In this document: one piece after another, positions 43,632 through 49,760 of the stretch | Layout: each line of letters starts with the position of its first letter | Numbering within the stretch: the stretch's first letter is position 1 | From: JAXHUH01 sp034211175 | GTDB taxonomy: Bacteria; Actinomycetota; Acidimicrobiia; Acidimicrobiales; CAIXPF01 | NCBI GenBank assembly: GCA_034211175.1 | Contig: JAXHUH010000212.1 | Location: forward strand, 1 to 49,760 | DNA: 49,760 nt | Direction of reading: 5' to 3' | Position numbers and translations under genes: made by a program | Notes under the pieces: model-generated | Databases searched by the model: none | What the model saw: the letters and a program-made list of their open reading frames with translations, nothing else | What the model was told of the DNA's origin: nothing

Positions 43632-44345
43632 TCAGGTCGTGCGGGCGATCAGGCGGGCCTCGACCTCGTCGAGATGAGCCGTTGCCGCCGCCGCGGCGCG
43701 ATCGCCGTCGCCGGCTGCGATGGCCTCGGTGATCGCGGAGTGCCCGAGCGCGACCTCGTCGAGGATCCGCCGGGTCTCGGCCGGCGGGTGCGCCGTGGTC
43801 ATCAGCTCGGCGAAGCGCGTCGACTCGAACAGCGCGCTCGCCACCTTGGCGTGGAGCTCGGCGAGCAACACGTTGCCGGCAGCGCCGGCGATCATCGCGT
43901 GGAGCCGCTGGTCGAGCGGTCGCAGCTCCTCCAGCGTCGTGACCCGGGCGATGCGCCGGTCGAGCTCCACGATCTCCGCGACCCGCTCCTCGCTCGCCCG
44001 CGTCGCCGCGTAGCGGGTCAGGGGGACCTCGACGGCCCGGCGCGTCTCGAACAGCTCGCGGATCTGCTCGATGCGCCGGGCGACGTCGAAGTGCACGTCC
44101 GGCATCCGCTCGGCCACGTGGGCGCGGTTGCCGCGTCGTTCGACGAGACCGAGGACCATGAGCTCCCGGATGGCCTCCCGCACGGACGGGCGCGAGACAC
44201 CGAGCTCCCGGCACAGCACGTCCTCGGCCGGCAGTCGGTCACCGGGGCCGAGCTCGCCGTGCTCGATCGACGCGACCAGGCGCTCACGGACCTGGTCGGT
44301 CAGCGTCTGACGCGCCACGGGCGCGAAGGGCCGACGGGTGCTCAC
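43632..44345 (-). CDS. GntR-family regulator, FadR/FCD subgroup
   Basis: 237 residues from a GTG with GGGAG upstream. The winged helix is at about residues 14-75 (VRERLVASIEHGELGPGDRLPAE, LGVSRPSVREAIRELMVLGLV), followed by an all-helical FCD domain with metal-ligand candidates in LDQRLHAMI and ALGHSAITEAI. FCD proteins sense small carboxylic or sugar acids. It is the last gene of the run that starts with the VOC gene, and TGGTCTGACCA at 48348-48358 fits the FadR-subgroup operator form, so autoregulated control of this operon is likely. Confidence 0.93.
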   Translation of the reverse strand: MSTRRPFAPVARQTLTDQVRERLVASIEHGELGPGDRLPAEDVLCRELGVSRPSVREAIRELMVLGLVERRGNRAHVAERMPDVHFDVARRIEQIRELFETRRAVEVPLTRYAATRASEERVAEIVELDRRIARVTTLEELRPLDQRLHAMIAGAAGNVLLAELHAKVASALFESTRFAELMTTAHPPAETRRILDEVALGHSAITEAIAAGDGDRAAAAATAHLDEVEARLIARTT

Positions 44346-44413
44346 GTGCCACCGCTCCCGGTGGACCGCACGGCGCGGCGCACCGCCCGGCGACCGGTAC
44401 CGATGCAGCGCAC

Positions 44414-45013
44414 TCAGGCCGGCTTCTGCCGGGGCGGGCGTCCGAAGACCTCGCGCACCATCGGCTCGAAGTGCTCGAGCGGCTCGTAGTCGTAGTCGGG
44501 GTCGAACGCGTTCTGGTCCCACTCGTCGGCGAACTGCTCGGCGAGCGCGTAGTACGGGTGGTCCTTGTGCTTCAGCCGCATCATCGGGTCGAGGCCCATG
44601 CGGTCGTAGTAGTGCATGCCCTCGAAGTCCTGATGGACCTTGACCACCCAGTAGGCCTCGTCCGACACCCACGGGCGGATCATCTCCGCGGCGATCGCGG
44701 GGTGGTTGGCGTTCGAGACCATCTTGCCCATGTCGTGGCACAGGGAGGCCACGATCATGTCGACGTCGGCACCTGCCCGCTCGGCCATGGTCGCGGTCTG
44801 CAGTCCGTGCACGAGCTGGGAGACCTGGAAGCCCTGGATCAGCTCGTCGGTGGAGCGCAGCACGGCGAGGATCCGATCGGCGACGTGGGTGTTGTCCTCC
44901 TCGAGGTGGGCCTCGACGAAGGTCATGTACTCGTCGCTGAACTCGCTCATCCGCGGCGCGATCGGGCCGTCGAACGTGGCCGGCGGACCGGTGGTCTCGG
45001 GGGTCGTCGACAT
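44414..45013 (-). CDS. HD-domain diiron oxygenase-like protein (PhnZ/TmpB type)
   Basis: 199 residues from an ATG with a good AGAGAGG site. Predicted iron ligands H69 (LVHGLQTATMAERAGAD), H93/D94 (LCHDMGK), H104 (NHPAIAAEMI), H127 (VKVHQDF) and D166 (EWDQN) reproduce the order of PhnZ (H34, H58/D59, H80, H104, D161 from memory). The gaps of 24 between the first pair and 23-24 between the fourth and fifth ligands are nearly identical. PhnZ and TmpB oxidatively cleave C-P bonds with a mixed-valence diiron site; the same fold includes myo-inositol oxygenase. No phosphonate gene is nearby, so the substrate is probably different. A plain phosphohydrolase cannot be excluded. Confidence 0.75.
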   Translation of the reverse strand: MSTTPETTGPPATFDGPIAPRMSEFSDEYMTFVEAHLEEDNTHVADRILAVLRSTDELIQGFQVSQLVHGLQTATMAERAGADVDMIVASLCHDMGKMVSNANHPAIAAEMIRPWVSDEAYWVVKVHQDFEGMHYYDRMGLDPMMRLKHKDHPYYALAEQFADEWDQNAFDPDYDYEPLEHFEPMVREVFGRPPRQKPA

Positions 45014-45100
45014 CGTGGTGCCTCTCTGTCTGGAGGGTGGGGCCGGTGGGTCGGGCTGGACGGTCGGTCGGGTCGGGTTCGGGCCGGTCGCCGTGCCCCG

Positions 45101-46267
45101 TCAGCGGTCGCCGACGAAGCGGTCGGGCAGGCCGCCGCGGGTGCCGGCGACGCGGGTACCGGGCGGGCGGTAGGGATGGGCGGCGACGGCGGCCTCGTCC
45201 AGGGCGACGCCCAGACCGGGGCCGTCGGGCACGGCGATGGTGCCGTCGACGATGGCGTCGGGCCCGAGCCGGGGACCGGTGCCGAACGCGTCCCACGCCG
45301 GGGCCATCGTGTAGGGGTACTCGATCGCCCGGATCTGGCCGACCGTGGCGGCAACGGCGAGGTTCGCGGCGAGCGAGATCGGCCCGGCGCAGACGTGGGG
45401 CACGACCCGGGCGCCGAAGTACGCCGCGCCCGCGGCCATTCGCCGCGCTTCGCCGATGCCGCCGCACGTCGAGGCGTCGGGCTGGAGCACCGTGGCCTGG
45501 CGCCGCTGCAGGGCCTCGAGCGCGTCGAGCGAGCTGTAGAGGTGCTCGCCGTAGGCGATGGCCACCGGCGACCGGCTGACGAGGTCCTCGATCCCGGCCC
45601 GCTCGTTCTGGGGGATCGGCTCCTCGAACCACATGACCCCGAGCTCGCCCAGCTGGCGAGCGACCTCGGTGGCGGTCGGCAGGGTGAAGATCTCGCTGCC
45701 GTCGATCATGATCTCGACGCCCGGGTCGAGCAGGCCCCGCAGCTCCGTCAACGTGGCGAGGTCGGCGCGCCACTCCGGGCCGACCCGGAGCTTCACCATG
45801 GTCACGCCCTGCTCGAGGAGCGGCTGGAGCAGCTCGGCGTGCCAGGTGGCCGGGCCCTCCTCCAGGAACACGCTCGACGCGTAGACCGGGACCCGGTCGC
45901 GGACCTGGCCGATCAGTGCCGAGACCGAGCGGTCGGCGGCGCGGGCGGTGAGGTCCCACAGTGCGATCTCGGTCGCGCTGCGGGCCATCGGCGCGATGCA
46001 CTGGTCGCCGAGGCGCCGACGGGTGTGGAGCCGCAGCTTCTCGGCCAGTCGCTCGACCGAGTCGAGCTCCTCGCCGACGAGCAACGGTGCGAGGGCGTCG
46101 TCGATCACGGTGGCGACGACGTTGGCGTAGGTGCAGCCGTAGCTGTCGCACGCCTCGCCGTAGCCGACGAGCCCCTCGTCGGTCTCGATGCGGACGAAGG
46201 AGTAGGAGAGCGGGTCGCGCTCGAACGCGAACGTCGCGGTCAGCGGCGTCACCGAGGTGATCTTCAT
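45101..46267 (-). CDS. Enolase-superfamily enzyme, mandelate racemase type
   Basis: 388 residues from the ATG at 46267. Catalytic positions: K159-x-R161, metal ligands D189, E215 and E241, then the dyad D264 with H291. These are offset by a constant 5-6 from mandelate racemase (K164/K166, D195, E221, E247, D270, H297), so the active site is complete for the MR subgroup. The subgroup includes acid-sugar dehydratases and racemases; the enzyme would abstract the proton alpha to a carboxylate. The start lies at the end of a 14-bp triplication linking it to the amidohydrolase gene. Confidence 0.92.
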   Translation of the reverse strand: MKITSVTPLTATFAFERDPLSYSFVRIETDEGLVGYGEACDSYGCTYANVVATVIDDALAPLLVGEELDSVERLAEKLRLHTRRRLGDQCIAPMARSATEIALWDLTARAADRSVSALIGQVRDRVPVYASSVFLEEGPATWHAELLQPLLEQGVTMVKLRVGPEWRADLATLTELRGLLDPGVEIMIDGSEIFTLPTATEVARQLGELGVMWFEEPIPQNERAGIEDLVSRSPVAIAYGEHLYSSLDALEALQRRQATVLQPDASTCGGIGEARRMAAGAAYFGARVVPHVCAGPISLAANLAVAATVGQIRAIEYPYTMAPAWDAFGTGPRLGPDAIVDGTIAVPDGPGLGVALDEAAVAAHPYRPPGTRVAGTRGGLPDRFVGDR

Positions 46268-46301
46268 GTCGTGGCCTTCATGTCGTGACCTTCATGTGGC
46301 G
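46262..46301 (-). repeat. 14-bp triplication forming a stop-start relay
   Basis: Units at 46262-46275, 46276-46289 and a partial one at 46290-46301 each place an ATG 14 bases from the next. Read on the minus strand, the amidohydrolase TGA overlaps ATG 46295, whose frame (MKVTT) stops on ATG 46281, whose frame (MKATT) stops on the enolase ATG 46267. Each ATG in the chain after the first has GAAGG seven bases upstream, usable as a ribosome-binding site. Confidence 0.85.
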
Positions 46302-47773
46302 ACTCCGTAGGTGATGGCCGCGGCGGGTCGGGTCGGCGGTCGATCGGCGCCGGGTCGCCCGTCGACGACGGGCCAGCGCTGGGGGACCGTGAGCCCGGCT
46401 CGGGCGAGGACGGACGCCTGGCGGGCCGCCGCCTCGGCGCGCAGCTCGTCCTCGTCCACCGTCGTGCACCGGCCGTCGGCCACCACCAGGTGGCCGTCGA
46501 CGAGGACGTCGCGCACGGTGTTGCCCTGGGCCGACCAGATCAGCTGCTGCACGACGTTGCCCCGCGGGGTCCAGTGGGTGGTCGTGGCGTCGTGGACCAC
46601 GAGGTCGGCGTGGTGGCCGACCGCGATCGCGCCGGTCCGTCCGCCGAGCCCGGCGGCGCGGGCACCGCCGAGGGTCGCCATCTCCAGCCCGTCGTAGGCG
46701 CTGGCCCACGTGGGGTCGATGGCCGTGTCCTTCGCGAGCCCGACCGCGAGGCGGGCGGCGTCGAGGATGTCCACGCCGTCGTTGGCGTTCGGTGCGTCGC
46801 AGCCGAGGCCGACCGGGACACCCCGTTGGTGGAGCGCCATGTGGCGTCCCATCGAGCACACGCCCTGGCCGTGGTGGAGGTAGGCCCACGGGCAGTAGGC
46901 GACGGCGGTCCCGGTGGTGGCCAGGAGGTCGGCTTCGGCGTCGTCGAGCCAGACCGCGTGGGCGAGCACCAGGTGGGGCCCGAGGGCGCCGAGGTGGTCG
47001 AGGTGGACGAGCGGGCGCCGGCCGGTGCGGGCCAGGTAGGCCTCGGCGTCGTTCGACGTCGGCGAGATGTGCATCGTCATGTGGGCGCCGCGGGCCCGGG
47101 CCAGGTCGGCGGCGCCGCCGAGCAGCTCGTCGGACGCGAGGTCGTGGCCGACGAGCGTGACCCAGCCGTGGACCCGGTCGTCGGGCGGGAGCAGGTCGAG
47201 CGTGTGGGCCTGGCGGGCGAGGGTCTCCGCGGTGGGGGCGGTGAACGGGCCGTGCTCGATGTCCCAGCCCCAGACCCCGAGCCCGGCGCGGATGCCGGCG
47301 GCGCGGGCGGCGCGTGCCGTGGGCTCGAGGTGGCCCACGGTGCCGGCCTCGATGACGGTGGTGACGCCGTGGCGGAGGCTGTCGACGTACGTGAGGAGCG
47401 CGGCGACCTCGTCGTCTTCGGGGCCGTGGGCGTCGTTGAGGGGGATGGCCCACTCGAAGATCGAGGCGCCCGGTTGGAGGTCGTCGGGCTGGCAGCTGCG
47501 GGCGAGCGGGTCGCCGGTGACGTGCTGGTGGGTGTTGGCGAAGCCGGGGGTGACGACGCAGCCGGAGGCGTCGTGCTCCGGGGTGCCGGGGAAGGCGGCC
47601 CGGAGCTCGTCGGTGGCCCCGACGCCGACGATGGTCGAGCCGGACACCGCGACCGCGCCGCCGAGGATGATCCGGCGCTCGTCGTCCATGGTGATGATGT
47701 CGCCGCCGACCACGAGGAGGTCGGCGGAGGTCTCCGCGGCGGATACGTCGCCCGGGGAGGGGGGTTGGCTCAC
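46292..47773 (-). CDS. Amidohydrolase (TrzA/AtzA, cytosine-deaminase-like group)
   Basis: 493 residues from a GTG overlapping the VOC stop (GTGA). Metal-binding sequence in order: PGFANTHQHV (H82, H84), MHISPT, LAHAVW and GCDAPNAND with the catalytic Asp. The flanking beta-sandwich (ADLLVVGGDIITMDD at the start, HADLVVHD near the end) is typical. Family members hydrolytically deaminate or dechlorinate purines, pyrimidines and triazines. In this operon it would open or deaminate a nitrogen-containing ring or side chain before the enolase-type enzyme; that order is inference. Confidence 0.9.
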   Translation of the reverse strand: MSQPPSPGDVSAAETSADLLVVGGDIITMDDERRIILGGAVAVSGSTIVGVGATDELRAAFPGTPEHDASGCVVTPGFANTHQHVTGDPLARSCQPDDLQPGASIFEWAIPLNDAHGPEDDEVAALLTYVDSLRHGVTTVIEAGTVGHLEPTARAARAAGIRAGLGVWGWDIEHGPFTAPTAETLARQAHTLDLLPPDDRVHGWVTLVGHDLASDELLGGAADLARARGAHMTMHISPTSNDAEAYLARTGRRPLVHLDHLGALGPHLVLAHAVWLDDAEADLLATTGTAVAYCPWAYLHHGQGVCSMGRHMALHQRGVPVGLGCDAPNANDGVDILDAARLAVGLAKDTAIDPTWASAYDGLEMATLGGARAAGLGGRTGAIAVGHHADLVVHDATTTHWTPRGNVVQQLIWSAQGNTVRDVLVDGHLVVADGRCTTVDEDELRAEAAARQASVLARAGLTVPQRWPVVDGRPGADRPPTRPAAAITYGVAT

Positions 47774-48249
47774 CCGAGCACCTGCTCGACCGAGAACTCG
47801 ACGTTGTTGCCGTCGGGGTCGGTCACGATGCAGATGTAGCCGACGACCGGGTTGCGGTACATCGGGCCGAGGAGGAGGCAGTCGTCCTCCTTCGCCATCG
47901 CCGCGATCCGGTCGACGTCCTCGCGGGACTCGCAGGAGATGCCGAGGTGGCTGATCGAGGTGAGGAAGCCGTAGGTCTCCTCGATGTCGCCGGTGATCTT
48001 GGTGGGCAGCGAGCCGCAGATGAGGACGATGACGAAGGTGGCCGACGCGCCGCCCGTCGCCCCCGGGACCTCCTTGCGGTCGCCCGGGTTGGCCAGCCAG
48101 GCGGTGCGCAGCTCGGTCTCGGGGTCGTAGCGCTCGTGGATGACGTCGAGGGTGGTGTAGCGGCGGTAGAAGGCCAGCGTGGCGTCCAGGTCCCGGACGG
48201 GGAGGGCGATGTGGGTCAGCAGGGACGTCGGCGGGGTGGACTCGGTCAT
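47770..48249 (-). CDS. VOC-superfamily (glyoxalase/dioxygenase fold) protein
   Basis: 159 residues from the ATG at 48249; it starts HIALPVRDLDATLAFYRR and ends YICIVTDPDGNNVEFS, the paired beta-alpha-beta-beta-beta motif. Candidate metal ligands are the first His, the His in SHLGISCES and the final Glu, so it may be a metalloenzyme (dioxygenase, lyase or isomerase). First gene of the operon; its promoter region holds the FadR-type operator. Substrate unknown. Confidence 0.87.
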   Translation of the reverse strand: MTESTPPTSLLTHIALPVRDLDATLAFYRRYTTLDVIHERYDPETELRTAWLANPGDRKEVPGATGGASATFVIVLICGSLPTKITGDIEETYGFLTSISHLGISCESREDVDRIAAMAKEDDCLLLGPMYRNPVVGYICIVTDPDGNNVEFSVEQVLG

Positions 48250-48347
48250 CGGCGGCGCTCCGGCTCGGTTGGCCCGGCGCACGAGGTCCGCCGAACTGCT
48301 GGTCTGGGCGGGCGACCCGGCGGCCGGGCTGCCCTGGCCGACCGTTT

Positions 48348-48358
48348 TGGTCTGACCA
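48348..48358. promoter_or_regulatory. FadR-type operator at the head of the catabolic operon
   Basis: TGGTCTGACCA is a perfect palindrome around a central T and fits the TGGTNNGACCA form typical of the FadR subgroup of GntR regulators. On the minus strand it directly follows TCTAAT (48358-48363 read in reverse), a 5-of-6 match to a -10 box, so binding would block transcription start. The only regulator in the operon belongs to this subgroup. Confidence 0.65.
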
Positions 48359-48512
48359 TTAGAAGATTTGAAGTTCAGCATCGCGCAGGCCACCAACGAT
48401 GGCAACGAGTTCGGCGCCGGAGCGCAGGGGACGCGCCGGTGCGGCGACCCGGGGAGGGTCGCCTGGCCGGCGGAGCTGGTGGTCGGTTCGGCGGAGTCGG
48501 ACCGGTGGCCGG

Positions 48513-49634
48513 TCACAGGAGTCTTGGTGGTTCGATGCCGCGGGGCCGGCTCGAGTGGATCCGTCCGTCGGGTCCGGTGACCTCGAGGGTGAGGTCGGGG
48601 AGCAACTTCGCGTGCCAGTCACCGTCGTGGATGAGGTGATGGTGGTGGGTGCAGAGGAGGGCGAGGTTGTCGAGGTCGGTGCGGCCGCCCTCGGTCCAGT
48701 GGGTGAGGTGGTGGGCCTGGCACCAGCGCGGTGGCCGGTCGCAGCCGGGGAACCGGCAGCCGCCGTCGCGGGTGGCGACGGCCTTCCACTGGTTGGGTGG
48801 CGCGGTCCGTTCGGAGCGCCCGTAGTCGAGCGGCACGCCGTCGGCGTCCATGACGAGCCGGTTGACCAGGCTGTCGCAGAGCCACGAGGTGACGATCGGC
48901 CCGGACAGGGGTTCGCCGTTGAGGTTCCAGGCGTCGCCGTCGTCGGCGTTGACCATGATCGTGACGTGGGGCCGGTGACGTCCGGCGGTCCCGGTTGCAT
49001 CGTCACCGTTCTCGATCGCGAACGTGACCATGTCGCGCAACGCGTCAGCGCGACGTTGCTTCGCGGTACGAGCGGGTTCGTTCGGGTTGTTCTTGATCTC
49101 GAACCGTTCGAGCCCGGTCTTGATCAGCTTCGCGGTGGCGGGATCGAAGCTGCCGCGCAGTTCGCCGCGTCCGTTCGCCGTGATGGAGAAGGACAGCTCT
49201 CGACGCGTGTCAGTCTCGTTGTTCTTCGCGTCGAGCGCGTCTTCGGCGTAGCTGCGCCACCTTCGCATCACGGTCGAAGCGTCGCGCGTGGTCAACGCAG
49301 CGATCGTGGGGACGAAGTCGTCTTCTTGGGCGGCGTACTGGGAGAGCACCCGCTCGGGCGTGTTGGCCACGATCGCGTCGACGTGCCCGGACCGCAGCTC
49401 ACCTGACCGGTACGCCTCAGCCGTCGCCGGGCAGGCCACCATCCGCCGCCCCGTGGCGGTCAACCGAGCCGCGGCACTCTCCCCGAGCCCGGCGTGACGC
49501 AGGAACATGTTCGTCGACGTGAACCCATCGAGCTCGAACAACTTCGCCCGGTCGAACTCCCCGACCGCGTCCGCCAACAAGGCCGAGAATCGCTCGAAAC
49601 ACGCGATGGCGTCACGAAGCGAGTCAGGGTCCAC
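48513..49634 (-). CDS. DUF222 / HNH endonuclease-domain protein
   Basis: 373 residues from a GTG. The N-terminal two thirds is the helical DUF222 domain (FTSTNMFLRHAGLGESAAARL, GELRSGHVDAIV). The C-terminal HNH nuclease reads CRFPGCDRPPRWCQAHH, THWTEGGRTDLDNLALLC and HHHHLIHDGDW, with a zinc-binding Cys set. Members are multicopy and patchily distributed in actinobacterial genomes (13E12-type repeat family of mycobacteria), which suggests mobility, but none has a proven activity. No flanking repeats or integrase seen, although only 126 bases remain upstream. Confidence 0.92.
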   Translation of the reverse strand: MDPDSLRDAIACFERFSALLADAVGEFDRAKLFELDGFTSTNMFLRHAGLGESAAARLTATGRRMVACPATAEAYRSGELRSGHVDAIVANTPERVLSQYAAQEDDFVPTIAALTTRDASTVMRRWRSYAEDALDAKNNETDTRRELSFSITANGRGELRGSFDPATAKLIKTGLERFEIKNNPNEPARTAKQRRADALRDMVTFAIENGDDATGTAGRHRPHVTIMVNADDGDAWNLNGEPLSGPIVTSWLCDSLVNRLVMDADGVPLDYGRSERTAPPNQWKAVATRDGGCRFPGCDRPPRWCQAHHLTHWTEGGRTDLDNLALLCTHHHHLIHDGDWHAKLLPDLTLEVTGPDGRIHSSRPRGIEPPRLL

Positions 49635-49760
49635 ATCAAGCGGCTCTTCGGATCTGAGCGGGGTGGGTGGCGTGCGGTGACGTCGACCGGGGGCGGTTGA
49701 GGGGTCCGCGAACGAGAACAGGGGCTCAACGAATCTGGAGGTGTCTTACGTCAACCGGAT

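Noticed and set aside
44414..48249. Assignment of the catabolic operon to phosphonate degradation because of the PhnZ-like protein
   Set aside because: No phosphonate transporter, transaminase, C-P lyase or TmpA/PhnY-like partner is present; the other enzymes fit organic acids or N-heterocycles better.
48513..49760. Mobile-element boundary around the HNH gene
   Set aside because: DUF222-HNH genes behave like repeats in actinobacteria, but I found no inverted or direct repeats flanking this copy and the window ends 126 bases upstream.

Overview
The window is very GC-rich chromosomal DNA with GTG/TTG starts, stop-start overlaps of four bases and close gene packing. DUF222-HNH, LPxTG, DGPF/ECF and many acyl-CoA genes point to an actinomycete. 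My inference, not demonstrated, is the Acidimicrobiia (Iamia/Ilumatobacter-like). I find 47 protein genes, no rRNA, no convincing tRNA, no CRISPR array and no transposase.

Layout. 1-8 kb: the end of a membrane-anchored linalool dehydratase/isomerase-family protein, a Tat-exported metallophosphatase broken by a frameshift, a crotonase, an ABC exporter pair and an alkylsulfatase-like metallo-beta-lactamase protein. 8-18 kb: acyl-CoA metabolism (TetR regulator, acyl-CoA ligase plus dehydrogenase, later a crotonase plus second ligase) interleaved with an S66 peptidase and a DGPF/ECF42-type sigma pair. 18-24 kb: transporter, DUF2306 membrane protein, LuxR-type two-component system, lipoprotein, and a thioredoxin-reductase-like/methyltransferase fusion. 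24-34 kb: MMPL exporter, a TetR-controlled oxidoreductase operon with a very clear tandem operator, two small genes (one DksA/TraR zinc finger) behind an AT-rich consensus-like promoter, then hydrolase, SDR and AlkZ-like genes. 34-40 kb: arylamine N-acetyltransferase, a metallo-hydrolase interrupted by a small palindromic insertion, App1-type phosphatase, YrhK protein and an LPxTG surface protein. 40-50 kb, all on the minus strand: HNH protein, then a likely catabolic operon (VOC protein, amidohydrolase, mandelate-racemase-type enolase, PhnZ/TmpB-like HD-domain diiron oxygenase, FadR-type regulator), then pta-ackA.

Most worth following up: (1) a dispersed family of about 50-60 bp palindromes with CTGG...CCAG ends flanked by GAAC/GTTC-type bases, at five intergenic loci, four of them between convergent genes; (2) the 43.6-48.4 kb operon, with a TGGTCTGACCA operator at its head and an unusual relay of three overlapping stop-start junctions, made by a 14-bp tandem triplication, between the amidohydrolase and the enolase; (3) a hairpin-rich insertion of about 56 bp that shifts the frame of a metallo-hydrolase gene. 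All function calls rest on motif recognition by eye; no database search was possible.
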